Origin: Strigomonas culicis
Taxonomy: Eukaryota > Euglenozoa > Kinetoplastea > Trypanosomatida > Trypanosomatidae
Reading direction: 5' to 3'
Assembly (NCBI GenBank): GCA_000482145.1
Contig: AUXH01000076.1
Span: 1-46,776 of the forward strand
Length of the DNA stretch: 46,776 nucleotides
In this document: positions 19,299-27,122 of the stretch, piece by piece
Position numbering within the stretch: the first letter of the stretch is position 1
Layout: every line of letters starts with the position of its first letter
Made by a program: the position numbers and the translations under genes
The notes under the pieces: model-generated
What the model was told of the DNA's origin: nothing
What the model saw: the letters and a program-made list of their open reading frames with translations, nothing else
Databases searched by the model: none

Positions 19299-20864
19299 TC
19301 ACGCACTGTCAAAAAGGTACTTATAGTACGGCTTCATGAGATACAAGTAGTATTCACTCATGTGCTCGTCCACAGGATGAAGCGGGTCTTCATGATCAAT
19401 AAGCGAGTGCAGGCCAGTTTTACGCTCGTCCGTTGTGGAGCCGCTCTCCCAGATGCTCGGAATACAGAAAGTTACACCGTACTCGGTCAAGGCCTTGGGG
19501 TCATCCATTACCTTAAGGATGATCTTCTGGAGTGTCGATATCTGGCACCGCCGGCAGGCCTCCACGTACTCGGAGCCGCGGCCCTCACTAGGCTTGCGCA
19601 GCACGGGCGGAAGCGTGTTGCTGTCGTTGTAGTCCACATAGAAGGCAGACTTTTTCTCGAAGGGCGCAAATAGACCGTAATTAAAATGGGAGGGACTAAA
19701 GTTGTTGTACTCGGTCGCGGCGGAACGCTCGCTCACTTCCACGCGTCGGAGAGGGTTCGACACGTTGCTCTGAGCTAAGAAAGTGTCCATCAAATTCATG
19801 AACTGGAAAACATTTGCCTCCGTGACGCGCTTCTTATCGCCGTTTTCAACCAGATTAACGATGTTCCCCATTTTGTCTGGGACGGAAAAGGTCAAATTCA
19901 AAAGAGGGATCTCGTCTACGCGGACGTTGCCCTGCTTTAGGAGCTTTACCTTGAACAGAATATCGTCTAGTGCGGTGCGCTTTTCGTTTTGCGGAGCGGG
20001 TTGCCGCTGCTTCTGCTGCTGTTGCTGCTGCGGGCTCTGCGGGACCGACTTGGAGAGAAAGGCGGACGGCGGCTTCACATCCGTCATCATGATGTCCGAG
20101 GGCTTTGCCATGGGACTGAAGAGGCCACCGGAGAAGTGCGATGGGGAGAACATCTGCGCCTCTTTTTCAGGGTCGTAGTTGACGGTGTGCGTTATAATGC
20201 GCGGTTCTTCCTGCATCTGCGGCATGCGACGGGAGGAGTCGATGGCGTTTCGGTACTGTTGGATGCGGCGCAAGTACTCGGGAAACTCGTCGTACGTCAC
20301 AGTTCGCGCGGCACCGCTGGGGAGGAGCTCCTCCAGGCGACCCTCACTGTTGGGCGCCACCCACTTGAGGCCAACCTTGTCGAAGTTGTTCTTGGAGTAC
20401 TCGTTCAGCTGGTCCACGTACGTGAAGAAGTTACTCTTCGAATTAGGAGACAGCACGACCGGCTCTGGATGGCTTGGCGGGGAAGGTTCACGGCTAGGGG
20501 ACTTTATCGGCTCTGGTGATGGCCTTTGCTGCATCTGTTGCGGCGCCTGGCTCTGTGGCGCCATGCTTGCTTCTGGCTTTGAGTCCTCTATGCACCGCAA
20601 GGCGGCTCGGCCAGGCGATATCTCAAAGCACTCCGCCAGCATCGAAAGAGAGATGGTCAGTTTTCCAATCAGGATCTCAACCTCTTCCTTCTCAAACGGT
20701 GAAATGGACTTTTTATTTCGATACGACAGTGTCGCGAATTCCCCTAAGGAGGACATCATCTGTAGCAGTGAAGCCTCCACTGTTTGTTCATTGGGCTCAA
20801 TGCCCAACATGGACATGAGTTTGCGATTCTCCTCCGCAATGTGCTCGAATGAGTCTTCCGACAT
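19299..20864 (-). CDS. Protein with three HECT-like segments and a duplicated FSPSHF motif
   Basis: A 521-residue protein, not recognised as a whole. Residues 25-95 are helical and end in LAECFEISPGRAALRCIED, which resembles the C-terminal half of MazG-type pyrophosphohydrolases but lacks their acidic metal ligands. Three segments resemble one another: GLKWVAPNSEGRLEELLPSG (165-184), LNLTFSVPDKMGNIVNLVEN (322-341) and GVTFCIPSIW (463-472), the first two each followed by a VT-x-(5)-F helix. The middle one closely resembles the LTFSV...ELKPNG...VT segment of HECT ubiquitin ligases. Between them, FSPSHFSGGLFSP (239-251) is repeated as FSPSHFNYGLFAP (389-401). No HECT catalytic Cys lobe is visible. 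There is a Pro/Gln-rich linker and a poly-Gln run near 278-285. Function unknown. Confidence 0.72.
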   Translation of the reverse strand: MSEDSFEHIAEENRKLMSMLGIEPNEQTVEASLLQMMSSLGEFATLSYRNKKSISPFEKEEVEILIGKLTISLSMLAECFEISPGRAALRCIEDSKPEASMAPQSQAPQQMQQRPSPEPIKSPSREPSPPSHPEPVVLSPNSKSNFFTYVDQLNEYSKNNFDKVGLKWVAPNSEGRLEELLPSGAARTVTYDEFPEYLRRIQQYRNAIDSSRRMPQMQEEPRIITHTVNYDPEKEAQMFSPSHFSGGLFSPMAKPSDIMMTDVKPPSAFLSKSVPQSPQQQQQQKQRQPAPQNEKRTALDDILFKVKLLKQGNVRVDEIPLLNLTFSVPDKMGNIVNLVENGDKKRVTEANVFQFMNLMDTFLAQSNVSNPLRRVEVSERSAATEYNNFSPSHFNYGLFAPFEKKSAFYVDYNDSNTLPPVLRKPSEGRGSEYVEACRRCQISTLQKIILKVMDDPKALTEYGVTFCIPSIWESGSTTDERKTGLHSLIDHEDPLHPVDEHMSEYYLYLMKPYYKYLFDSA

Positions 20865-21294
20865 TCAATGAAGGGGACGTGTATTAAGAGAAATAGAGGG
20901 GAATAATATATCGAATTGCACTGCACTTTTTTTTTCTTTTGCGTCTCTTTTCTTCACAACGATACTATAAAACTCAACAAAGAGATACACTACTGCACCA
21001 ATCAAAAACAAACAATCAACAACAACAAAAAAAAACTACTAGTCGGTAATACTATTCTCCTTCTTACCAATGGTGTAGAAGACGAATAAGAATGACGGAT
21101 TAATAAAAGAGAAGAAGGGGGGGGGGAGGGGGGACGCACAATGTATCGTAAATAACTACAAATCGTTCATACATCGTAGTGTTCACAATGACTATCAAAC
21201 AAAAAGAGAGAATTGCAAAAGGAGTGTACTGATTGTTTGGTGTAGAAGCTGATGACCAGAGCAAGCAAGTATTACCCAATAATGCTTGGAGATG
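20865..21294. other. Intergenic region with G-run
   Basis: AT-rich spacer with T-run 20926-20935, an A-run near 21027-21034, CAA-rich sequence around 21000-21030 and a plus-strand G-run at about 21117-21133, interrupted once by A. No gene seen. Confidence 0.55.
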
Positions 21295-21513
21295 TCAAAT
21301 ATCTCTTCGCTTGCGCCGTTGCTGGCTGGCTGCGGTAGCTACGGGAACCTCTTTAGTGGCCTTTTCACTCCGACTCTCGGAGTTGTACACAAAGCCGCTG
21401 AGATTACCACTCACGTGTTGACCTGAAGTGGAAGTAAATGTTAACGGCTCGTGGACCCCATTTGCACTCTGCAAATCCGAATGCCTGAAGCTGTAGCGAT
21501 CGTCAGCCATCAC
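21295..21513 (-). CDS. Possible small basic protein (72 residues)
   Basis: A short minus-strand frame starting MMADDRYSFRHSDL and ending in a basic QQRRKRRDI tail that could be a nuclear signal. It is Ser/Thr-rich in the middle and has no membrane segment. In its favour: it is co-oriented with its neighbours, sits in otherwise AT-rich spacer with a more balanced base composition than its surroundings, and is bounded by A/T-rich sequence on both sides. Against: it is short and I recognise no family. Start may be either of the first two Met codons. Confidence 0.45.
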   Translation of the reverse strand: MMADDRYSFRHSDLQSANGVHEPLTFTSTSGQHVSGNLSGFVYNSESRSEKATKEVPVATAASQQRRKRRDI

Positions 21514-21835
21514 AAAGAGCTTACACGGTGGCGAATGAACCCACTTTGATAATTGTATGTATGCACGTATAAATGTACCTTCTTATCTATAAAAGCTAAT
21601 TCTTTTAGGAAAATGGTGCCTTAAAGGACAATAAGAAGGCGACTGCGAGATGGGAAGGGAATGCCGAGAAGCAGCGATGGCGCAAGTGACACGACACATG
21701 CAGCGTCCCAAATACCACTGAAAACTCCAGAAAAGCTCATAGGGCAATACATGATAACTACTACAGCATTAATGAAATCAGATCATGAAATCCAACACAG
21801 TCATCTCCACAAGTGTGCGCCAGCCATGTGTGAGG
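21514..21835. other. Intergenic region
   Basis: Spacer of about 320 bases of ordinary composition. A plus-strand frame running from 21661 into the next gene is mostly antisense and low quality. No gene seen. Confidence 0.5.
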
Positions 21836-22858
21836 CTACGCAACAGAAGGGGCCTGTCCAAAAAAGAGACACTCGATGATGAAGATGATATTGCTGATCA
21901 AAAAAGCACTCAGTGGCGCGCCAAAGTAAACTATGCATAAGCACCGAAGCACGAGAAACGGAACATGCAGAGAGAAGGTGACAAAGTGAGCATACTCATG
22001 TACACCCTTCTTCATAAAGCGCTCCATGTTTTCGCCTTCAACCTGATGAACTAACAAAGACAAACGACAGCTGGCAAGGAGTAGGCAGAAGAGCGCAAGG
22101 ATGCGACTGAAAGATGAGAAGTGACTTGTGCAACATTGGTCACCCTGTACGTGATCAACATACTCCATGATATTTTGTACATCCAAGGTGACCAGTAAGT
22201 GGAGGAGAGCCACAAACAGAAGAAAAGTAAGCGTGTGGGTTGCTTCCGTCGGGTCCGCTTCGCGCCGCAGTTCTTCAGAGGGTGGCTCCCGCGCCTTAGC
22301 AAGACAGAATAGCACGTAAAAAACGTGTTGAAGGCAATGTAGATAAAGTGGCATGTGAAACAAAGTACTCTCATGAATAGGTGCGTCAGCCATGAGCAGA
22401 AAACACACTTTTACAAGAAAGAGAAGCGTCGTGAGGACCTGTGCGATCCAGCTTCGATGCCTCCACAATACACCAATGACGATGGCCGATACCATATCCA
22501 CAGTCAACAGTAGCCACCATGGAATAAGAGGAGCCATCTCATAATCAAGGACACACTGCTGGGCACCAACTAAAGCAAAGAGCAGAGCTGCAATCGTATG
22601 TAAGCGTCCGATACATGGAATGTAGTAGACGCACGTTACAGCAGCCATGGTTGCTAGCGCAGACACGCAGGGGAGAAGAAAGATGAGTCCGAGAATAAAG
22701 ATGATGTCCCCGAGACCCTTGTTCTTCAGAACGGCATCGCCGTTTCGCGCTTCATACACGCCGAAGTACACACAGCCTACTGACAGAATGGCTAGCGCAC
22801 TGAAGAGAAGACATGTCAGCAGCAGTGTGTGATTTTGCACACAGTTTCGTAGAGACAT
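21836..22858 (-). CDS. Polytopic membrane protein of unknown function
   Basis: A 340-residue protein with about eight hydrophobic segments: near 11-33 (HTLLLTCLLFSALAILSVGC), 47-65, 66-85, 86-103, 112-130, 138-155, 208-225, 245-265 and 290-330. A short charged loop (KAREPPSEELRREADPTEA) divides it into an N-terminal group of six or so and a C-terminal group. No transporter signature, glycosyltransferase motif or channel pore loop is visible. Cys and His are frequent in the segments. It is likely in the ER or another endomembrane. The name stays generic because I recognise no family. Confidence 0.75.
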   Translation of the reverse strand: MSLRNCVQNHTLLLTCLLFSALAILSVGCVYFGVYEARNGDAVLKNKGLGDIIFILGLIFLLPCVSALATMAAVTCVYYIPCIGRLHTIAALLFALVGAQQCVLDYEMAPLIPWWLLLTVDMVSAIVIGVLWRHRSWIAQVLTTLLFLVKVCFLLMADAPIHESTLFHMPLYLHCLQHVFYVLFCLAKAREPPSEELRREADPTEATHTLTFLLFVALLHLLVTLDVQNIMEYVDHVQGDQCCTSHFSSFSRILALFCLLLASCRLSLLVHQVEGENMERFMKKGVHEYAHFVTFSLHVPFLVLRCLCIVYFGAPLSAFLISNIIFIIECLFFGQAPSVA

Positions 22859-23278
22859 GGCGTCTGCACAGCTCTACCATTCGTTTCTGCTGTTAGCAAA
22901 AAGGGAGACGATAAAAGAAGGAAACGAGAAACGAAATGTATGTACGATAGAGAAAGAAAAAGAGAAGAACACTGTAACTAAACAAAATCACAATGAATAC
23001 AGCTTACATGGATATGAGTGGCACACCAACAGTGATAGGAAAGTACAGCAACTAGGTCTATCTATGTGGAAACAAGTAAACGTGATTAAGGGAACGTGTT
23101 AATAGTAATTGTAATCAACTTTATGCTACTCCGAGATTATAAGAAAAGGGAAGGAAACGTGCCATTTGCGTGTCAACTCTGTAAGACTACTTTCTTTTTT
23201 CAAAAATCAAAAAGGAAAGTGGAAGAGAGGGAATGGAAAAAAAAAAGAAAGGAACGCAAGAAGCGTTGCTTCGCTTCA
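22859..23278. other. Intergenic region
   Basis: Purine-rich on the plus strand just right of the membrane-protein start (22900-22990), hence pyrimidine-rich in the transcript, and again purine-rich at 23200-23260. No gene seen; long plus-strand frames here are antisense to the next gene. Confidence 0.55.
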
Positions 23279-24394
23279 TCATCGTGGAATATCTCCTTTC
23301 TGACGGACCTCAATGGGATAGCTTTGAATGGAAGGGTAGTCATAGAGCCTCTTGTGATCTTCCAGTTTGGTCTTGCCACTCCACAAATCGACACTGTTTG
23401 CGTCAATGCCCTTTTCCAAGGCCAGCTCTGCCTTGATCTCGTGCACGTACCGCATGGGGTCCACCATCTTGCGCTGCGCATTAGGGTACGGGTCATTGGT
23501 AATGCCGGTCTCGGAGGTGTTCGGCGGCGGTGGCTGCTGTGCCGAGTAGGCCGTCTGTCGGGCCGGCATGCGGGGTTGGCTAGTGTGGGCGTCGTTGAGC
23601 GGCTCCGTGTACGGGTTTTGCGCCTTCTGCGTGGCGCGGTACGGAATCTTGCCACTCAGCACATCCCTGTAGCGCTGGCGGAGGGACTGGGCGTCGAGGC
23701 AGTCGGAGAAGTTAACACCCTTCTCGTAGAGGTCCTGTGTAATATCGGTGATCTTCATCGTGTCCACCGGATCGCTCTTCGCCGCCTCCGCTTCCGGCTC
23801 CACCTCAATTTCAATTGTCTCCACCTCAATCTCCTCCGAGGCCACCGTAGTTGACGCATCGGGCCGCGCCTTATGGCCATCCACAACACGCTCGGCAACT
23901 ACCTGTTCCACCGGCTTTCCCTCACTCTCGAGGACCTTGGAGATGAACGGCGGCTCTACGTCAAAGTCTTCCTCCTTGCGGGGAGCCGCGGGCTTCTGGG
24001 CAGCGTGCGGCGGCGTAGCAAAACTGTCTCCTTGGGGCTTCTCGGTACCCCACAGCAGCGTCAAGACGGACTCCAGCTCGTTCTGGATGGAGCGAGACTC
24101 GTTCTGTAGATTGGAGAGGCGCGTGTTGTAGGCCTTGATGGATGCGTTCAACGTCGTCATCTTGCCCTTAAACTTCGCGTCGTCAACGTTGCTGCGCCTC
24201 ACCGCATCCTGCAGTGTCTGCGAGGCTGTGCGAGCGGTCTCGCGCATATCCTCCAAGTCTAGCGCTTGGCCCTTGCACTCCTCCTTGAGTGCCGAGAGGT
24301 GCTTGGTTAGGCTGTCGCGCACATCGGTGCTGATGGAGAGGCTCCGGGCGAAGACACAGCGAAAAGTGTCTGGACCGACTACACGACGAAGCAT
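23279..24394 (-). CDS. Coiled-coil protein, probably mitochondrial
   Basis: A 371-residue protein. The N-terminus MLRRVVGPDTFRCVFARSLS is basic, lacks acidic residues apart from one Asp and looks like a mitochondrial presequence. Residues 25-130 are coiled coil (LKEECKGQALDLEDMRETA). A Glu/Val-rich acidic stretch (VASEEIEVETIEIEVEPEAE, near 186-205) follows. Then comes LYEKGVNFSDCLDAQSLRQR (about 224-243), a SAP-like or ARMET-C-like helix-turn-helix found in several protist proteins. The C-terminal part is Pro/Gln-rich and ends with a compact block (VHEIKAELALEKGIDANSVD). I cannot assign a function. A role in kinetoplast or mitochondrial RNA/DNA biology is possible from the SAP-like piece and presequence, but this is inference. 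Confidence 0.72.
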   Translation of the reverse strand: MLRRVVGPDTFRCVFARSLSISTDVRDSLTKHLSALKEECKGQALDLEDMRETARTASQTLQDAVRRSNVDDAKFKGKMTTLNASIKAYNTRLSNLQNESRSIQNELESVLTLLWGTEKPQGDSFATPPHAAQKPAAPRKEEDFDVEPPFISKVLESEGKPVEQVVAERVVDGHKARPDASTTVASEEIEVETIEIEVEPEAEAAKSDPVDTMKITDITQDLYEKGVNFSDCLDAQSLRQRYRDVLSGKIPYRATQKAQNPYTEPLNDAHTSQPRMPARQTAYSAQQPPPPNTSETGITNDPYPNAQRKMVDPMRYVHEIKAELALEKGIDANSVDLWSGKTKLEDHKRLYDYPSIQSYPIEVRQKGDIPR

Positions 24395-24762
24395 GAGAGG
24401 ACTTCTGTTTTGTTTATTAAAATGATTCGCTTTCTACACTAATGACACAAGAACAGCAAAACAACAACAACAGCAACAACAACAAAAAAAGAGGATTTGG
24501 GTGTTAAGCAGCGTGTATAGTCATCTATATATCATCGCCCAACAAAAGGAGCAGGAGGGAGGCAGAGGGGTATCTGCATATACTGGAAGGGCCCCTTTCA
24601 TTCCCCTCTATGCTGTGCAGTCTAATCATTTTCATGTAGTCGTATATATAAATGAATCAAAGATATGAAGCATGCTTTATTAGTATATTAGTATTTGGTA
24701 AATATCAGTTAAAAATGTAAAACAAAACAAGAACAACAGAAGGAATATCCTTCCATGACGTG
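24395..24762. other. Intergenic region with CAA repeats
   Basis: AT-rich spacer with a CAACAACAG/CAA-rich run at 24459-24488 right of the coiled-coil protein start. On the transcript this is a TTG-rich pyrimidine tract. No gene seen. Confidence 0.55.
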
Positions 24763-25008
24763 TTAAGCGACAGCAACCATTGCAGACGCATGAATGTCGA
24801 ACTTCGATAAGAAGCTGTTCTTTTCTGCTTGAGTGAAGATAATCTTCACCGTGAGCGAGCAGGTCGGGCATTGGGCCACATTGGCACCCTGCAGAAAGGC
24901 CTCAAGGGACAGCTCGAAGAGATCACCGCATGGGCAGGGGAAGAGCAGTTTATCATCCTCAAACATCATGTCCCCCAGGTTAACTTCCTCATAGTGAAAT
25001 TCGTCCAT
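24763..25008 (-). CDS. DPH3: Diphthamide biosynthesis protein 3 (CSL zinc finger)
   Basis: An 81-residue protein covering the whole DPH3/KTI11 family length. It opens with the conserved acidic strand MDEFHYEEVNLGDMMFEDD, then PCPCGD (24-29) and QCPTCS (46-51), giving the four zinc or iron ligands Cys25, Cys27, Cys47 and Cys50, followed by the LTVKIIF strand. DPH3 is the electron donor for the DPH1-DPH2 radical enzyme that begins diphthamide formation on elongation factor 2, and it also supports Elongator-dependent tRNA wobble-uridine modification. The 20 or so residues after the finger (SFLSKFDIHASAMVAVA) are variable between species. It is a single small gene with a likely acceptor site just upstream at 25086-25098. 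Confidence 0.95.
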   Translation of the reverse strand: MDEFHYEEVNLGDMMFEDDKLLFPCPCGDLFELSLEAFLQGANVAQCPTCSLTVKIIFTQAEKNSFLSKFDIHASAMVAVA

Positions 25009-25408
25009 TTTTGTTTCTTTTAAAGCAAAAAAACGAAAAAAAAATGCTGTGCCTGCAAATCAAATATTCAAGCAGAAAGTGAGTGCTGAAAAAAAAAATG
25101 GAAACAGATATCCTTACAATAGCCGCAGTGGTGGATTCCGCAGTCACCGCGGACAAGAGAGAACACCAACAACACCAAAAAAAAAAAGTAAAAGAGGCAG
25201 AACAAGACCCAAAAGAAAAGAGGAGAAAACACAAATAGAGGACAACGTGTTAACCATGTATTCTACATACAGAGCTCACAATACATACACATGCATAAAC
25301 GTTCAACACAGAACAGAAGCAGAAGCGATGCGCAGAGTCACATTTAATAGTAAGTAGTTATGTGGAAACTGAAAATGGTTCACTTTTTTCTTAAGCTTAT
25401 GCAGAGGC
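25009..25408. other. Intergenic region
   Basis: AT-rich spacer with several A-runs (T-runs in the transcript). It contains the likely trans-splice acceptor of DPH3. No gene seen. Confidence 0.55.
25086..25098 (-). promoter_or_regulatory. Likely trans-splice acceptor for DPH3
   Basis: On the minus strand a run of T's ends in CAG, about 77 bases upstream of the DPH3 ATG. Polypyrimidine tract plus AG is the signal for spliced-leader addition in kinetoplastids. A second AG only 8 bases from the ATG follows another T-rich stretch and is a less likely alternative. Confidence 0.45.
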
Positions 25409-26767
25409 TCAACGAAATGCTGTTTCTACTTTTGTTTTTGGATCGACCTCCAACTGTTGTGAGCTGTATGACCAACTGGAAAGCCATTTTTGGGATAAGT
25501 AAACCGTGGAGGAAGGCGTGCATTTGAAAACAGTATCACGAAGACCTGTGTACCGTGTCGCGGCGACGGACCTCGCACGGCGGGATTGCCTAATGTACCG
25601 CTCCACACGCTCCCGACGCACCGTCTCAAATTGCTTGAACGCGTATTCGAAGCCGCTGTCCCGCAGCAATGGGATGTCCGTCAGCGCCGTGGCCAGCAGG
25701 GCGGCGTCCTCCACACAGAGGGACGCGTCCTGCTCCAGAAAGGACGGAAGCGAGCCGTGCGCGGCCTCGCCAATGAGCACCGCTCTCTTGTTATACCACC
25801 GCGGCATCACGGGAACCTCCAGCACTTCGCTTGGGATGGCAAGAGTGGCCTGAGACAGCAGCCGTGCGATGTCCTCCCCGAATGGAAGGTATTGGCGGTG
25901 CATCAGCTGGCGAAATGCGACAAGAACGTCTTTCGCATCCATCGCCGTATCTAACACCTCCTCTGGCTGATCGTAAAGCGTCGCGCTAAACGAGATTCGG
26001 TTCTCGTTGTGACGGAAGAGGGGGACGGTCCACAAGGCGCAGCGGTGCCCCCAGTGGTGCACGGGGCACTCCAGGCCCTCTACGTTATGCGGAGTGTCGA
26101 CGAAGCCGTCAATCTGCGTCATCCCCAAGGACCTACTGCTGAGACCCACTACCTCAGAAGGGTAGAGCAGTTTTCTAATAGTGCTGTGCATGCCGTCTGC
26201 GCCGACGACGACGTCACCGTACTCAGATGAGCCGTCCTCAAGCATCACCATGACGCCGCCCTTTATTCCGTCGTGCGGCACCAGGTCAACCACTGTTGCG
26301 CCGAATTTAATCTCTGGTATGTGGCGTCGCAAGGCATCGCGCAGGTAGGTGGCGGAGAGCGTTGTGCGGAAAGGCACTTTTCCCAAGTTGATCTTCCTTT
26401 CCTCCGCAAGACGACGCGACACAATGGAGTTCGAATTGGCGGTGGGCGCTGTGCTGAGCGGTATCACATCCTCCGACCCCAACGCGTGCATTTGCACATG
26501 GCGATTCCGCACTTTCATCAGCCATTGGCGTTTACTATTTTTGATCCCGAAGTGCTCCTCCGGCTCCACGTGCACATTGGTGAAAATGTGATCCATGTTG
26601 AAGGCCTTAAAGCAGCTTAGTGCATTGGCAAAGAGTACGTACGGGGTGATGTACTGCGCTTGAAGAAACGGCGACTGTTCGAGGACTACGCAGTCAATGT
26701 TCAAACGTCGCAAAAAGGTGGCGAGCGACAAGCCAGAGATACCCGCGCCGACAATAACCACCCTCAT
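25409..26767 (-). CDS. FAD-dependent monooxygenase
   Basis: The frame is open upstream to 26893, but the extra N-terminus is the translation of a pyrimidine tract. The real start is the ATG at 26765-26767, giving a 452-residue protein that begins MRVVIVGAGISGLS. This is the GxGxxG dinucleotide-binding motif (residues 7-12), which sits at the extreme N-terminus in this family. Further group A flavoprotein monooxygenase motifs: VVVGADGMHSTIRKLL (the DG motif) and VLIGEAAHGSLPSFLEQDAS. The latter is the GD motif of the second FAD contact, here with Glu in place of the usual Asp (GDAAH). The family hydroxylates small aromatic or other compounds using NAD(P)H; the substrate is unknown. No organelle signal is evident once the start is corrected. 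Confidence 0.88.
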   Translation of the reverse strand: MRVVIVGAGISGLSLATFLRRLNIDCVVLEQSPFLQAQYITPYVLFANALSCFKAFNMDHIFTNVHVEPEEHFGIKNSKRQWLMKVRNRHVQMHALGSEDVIPLSTAPTANSNSIVSRRLAEERKINLGKVPFRTTLSATYLRDALRRHIPEIKFGATVVDLVPHDGIKGGVMVMLEDGSSEYGDVVVGADGMHSTIRKLLYPSEVVGLSSRSLGMTQIDGFVDTPHNVEGLECPVHHWGHRCALWTVPLFRHNENRISFSATLYDQPEEVLDTAMDAKDVLVAFRQLMHRQYLPFGEDIARLLSQATLAIPSEVLEVPVMPRWYNKRAVLIGEAAHGSLPSFLEQDASLCVEDAALLATALTDIPLLRDSGFEYAFKQFETVRRERVERYIRQSRRARSVAATRYTGLRDTVFKCTPSSTVYLSQKWLSSWSYSSQQLEVDPKTKVETAFR

Positions 26768-27122
26768 TAGTCGCCTACGGAGCAAAAGAGACGGGAGGCA
26801 ACGGTCACAAAAAGGAAGTATGAAAGGACTAAGAGGGGAAAAAAAAAGAATTGGAAAGTAGATGGAAAGGCAAGTGAGAAAAAAAAATACCAAAAGAACA
26901 GGAGTATATCAGCAGCACACATATACAATATATATATTCAACGATAAACCAATCATTCGGATGTGCTATGTGAAGTAGCATTCACAGAACATTTTTAATA
27001 TACTCTATCATTCTTCGTTGATCTCGTTCACTTACAGTGCATGTTTATTGTTTTTTTTTTTAGGGTTGTCCGTCTCACTAGGTACGCGTGTCTTATTGAT
27101 ACCACGTTGATCAGAACAATTA
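26768..27122. other. Intergenic region
   Basis: Purine-rich next to the monooxygenase start (26790-26890), then AT-rich with TATATATAT near 26926-26938 and a T-run at 27050-27061. Contains the splice-acceptor region listed separately. No gene seen. Confidence 0.55.
26829..26850 (-). promoter_or_regulatory. Likely trans-splice acceptor for the monooxygenase gene
   Basis: The minus strand reads a T-run, then CCCCTCTTAG, about 60 bases upstream of the ATG at 26767. Its position inside the upstream extension of the reading frame supports the shorter start for the monooxygenase. Confidence 0.5.

Noticed and set aside
23096..23854. 252-codon plus-strand frame
   Set aside because: Mostly antisense to the coiled-coil mitochondrial-type gene, with a Lys-rich start from purine-rich spacer.
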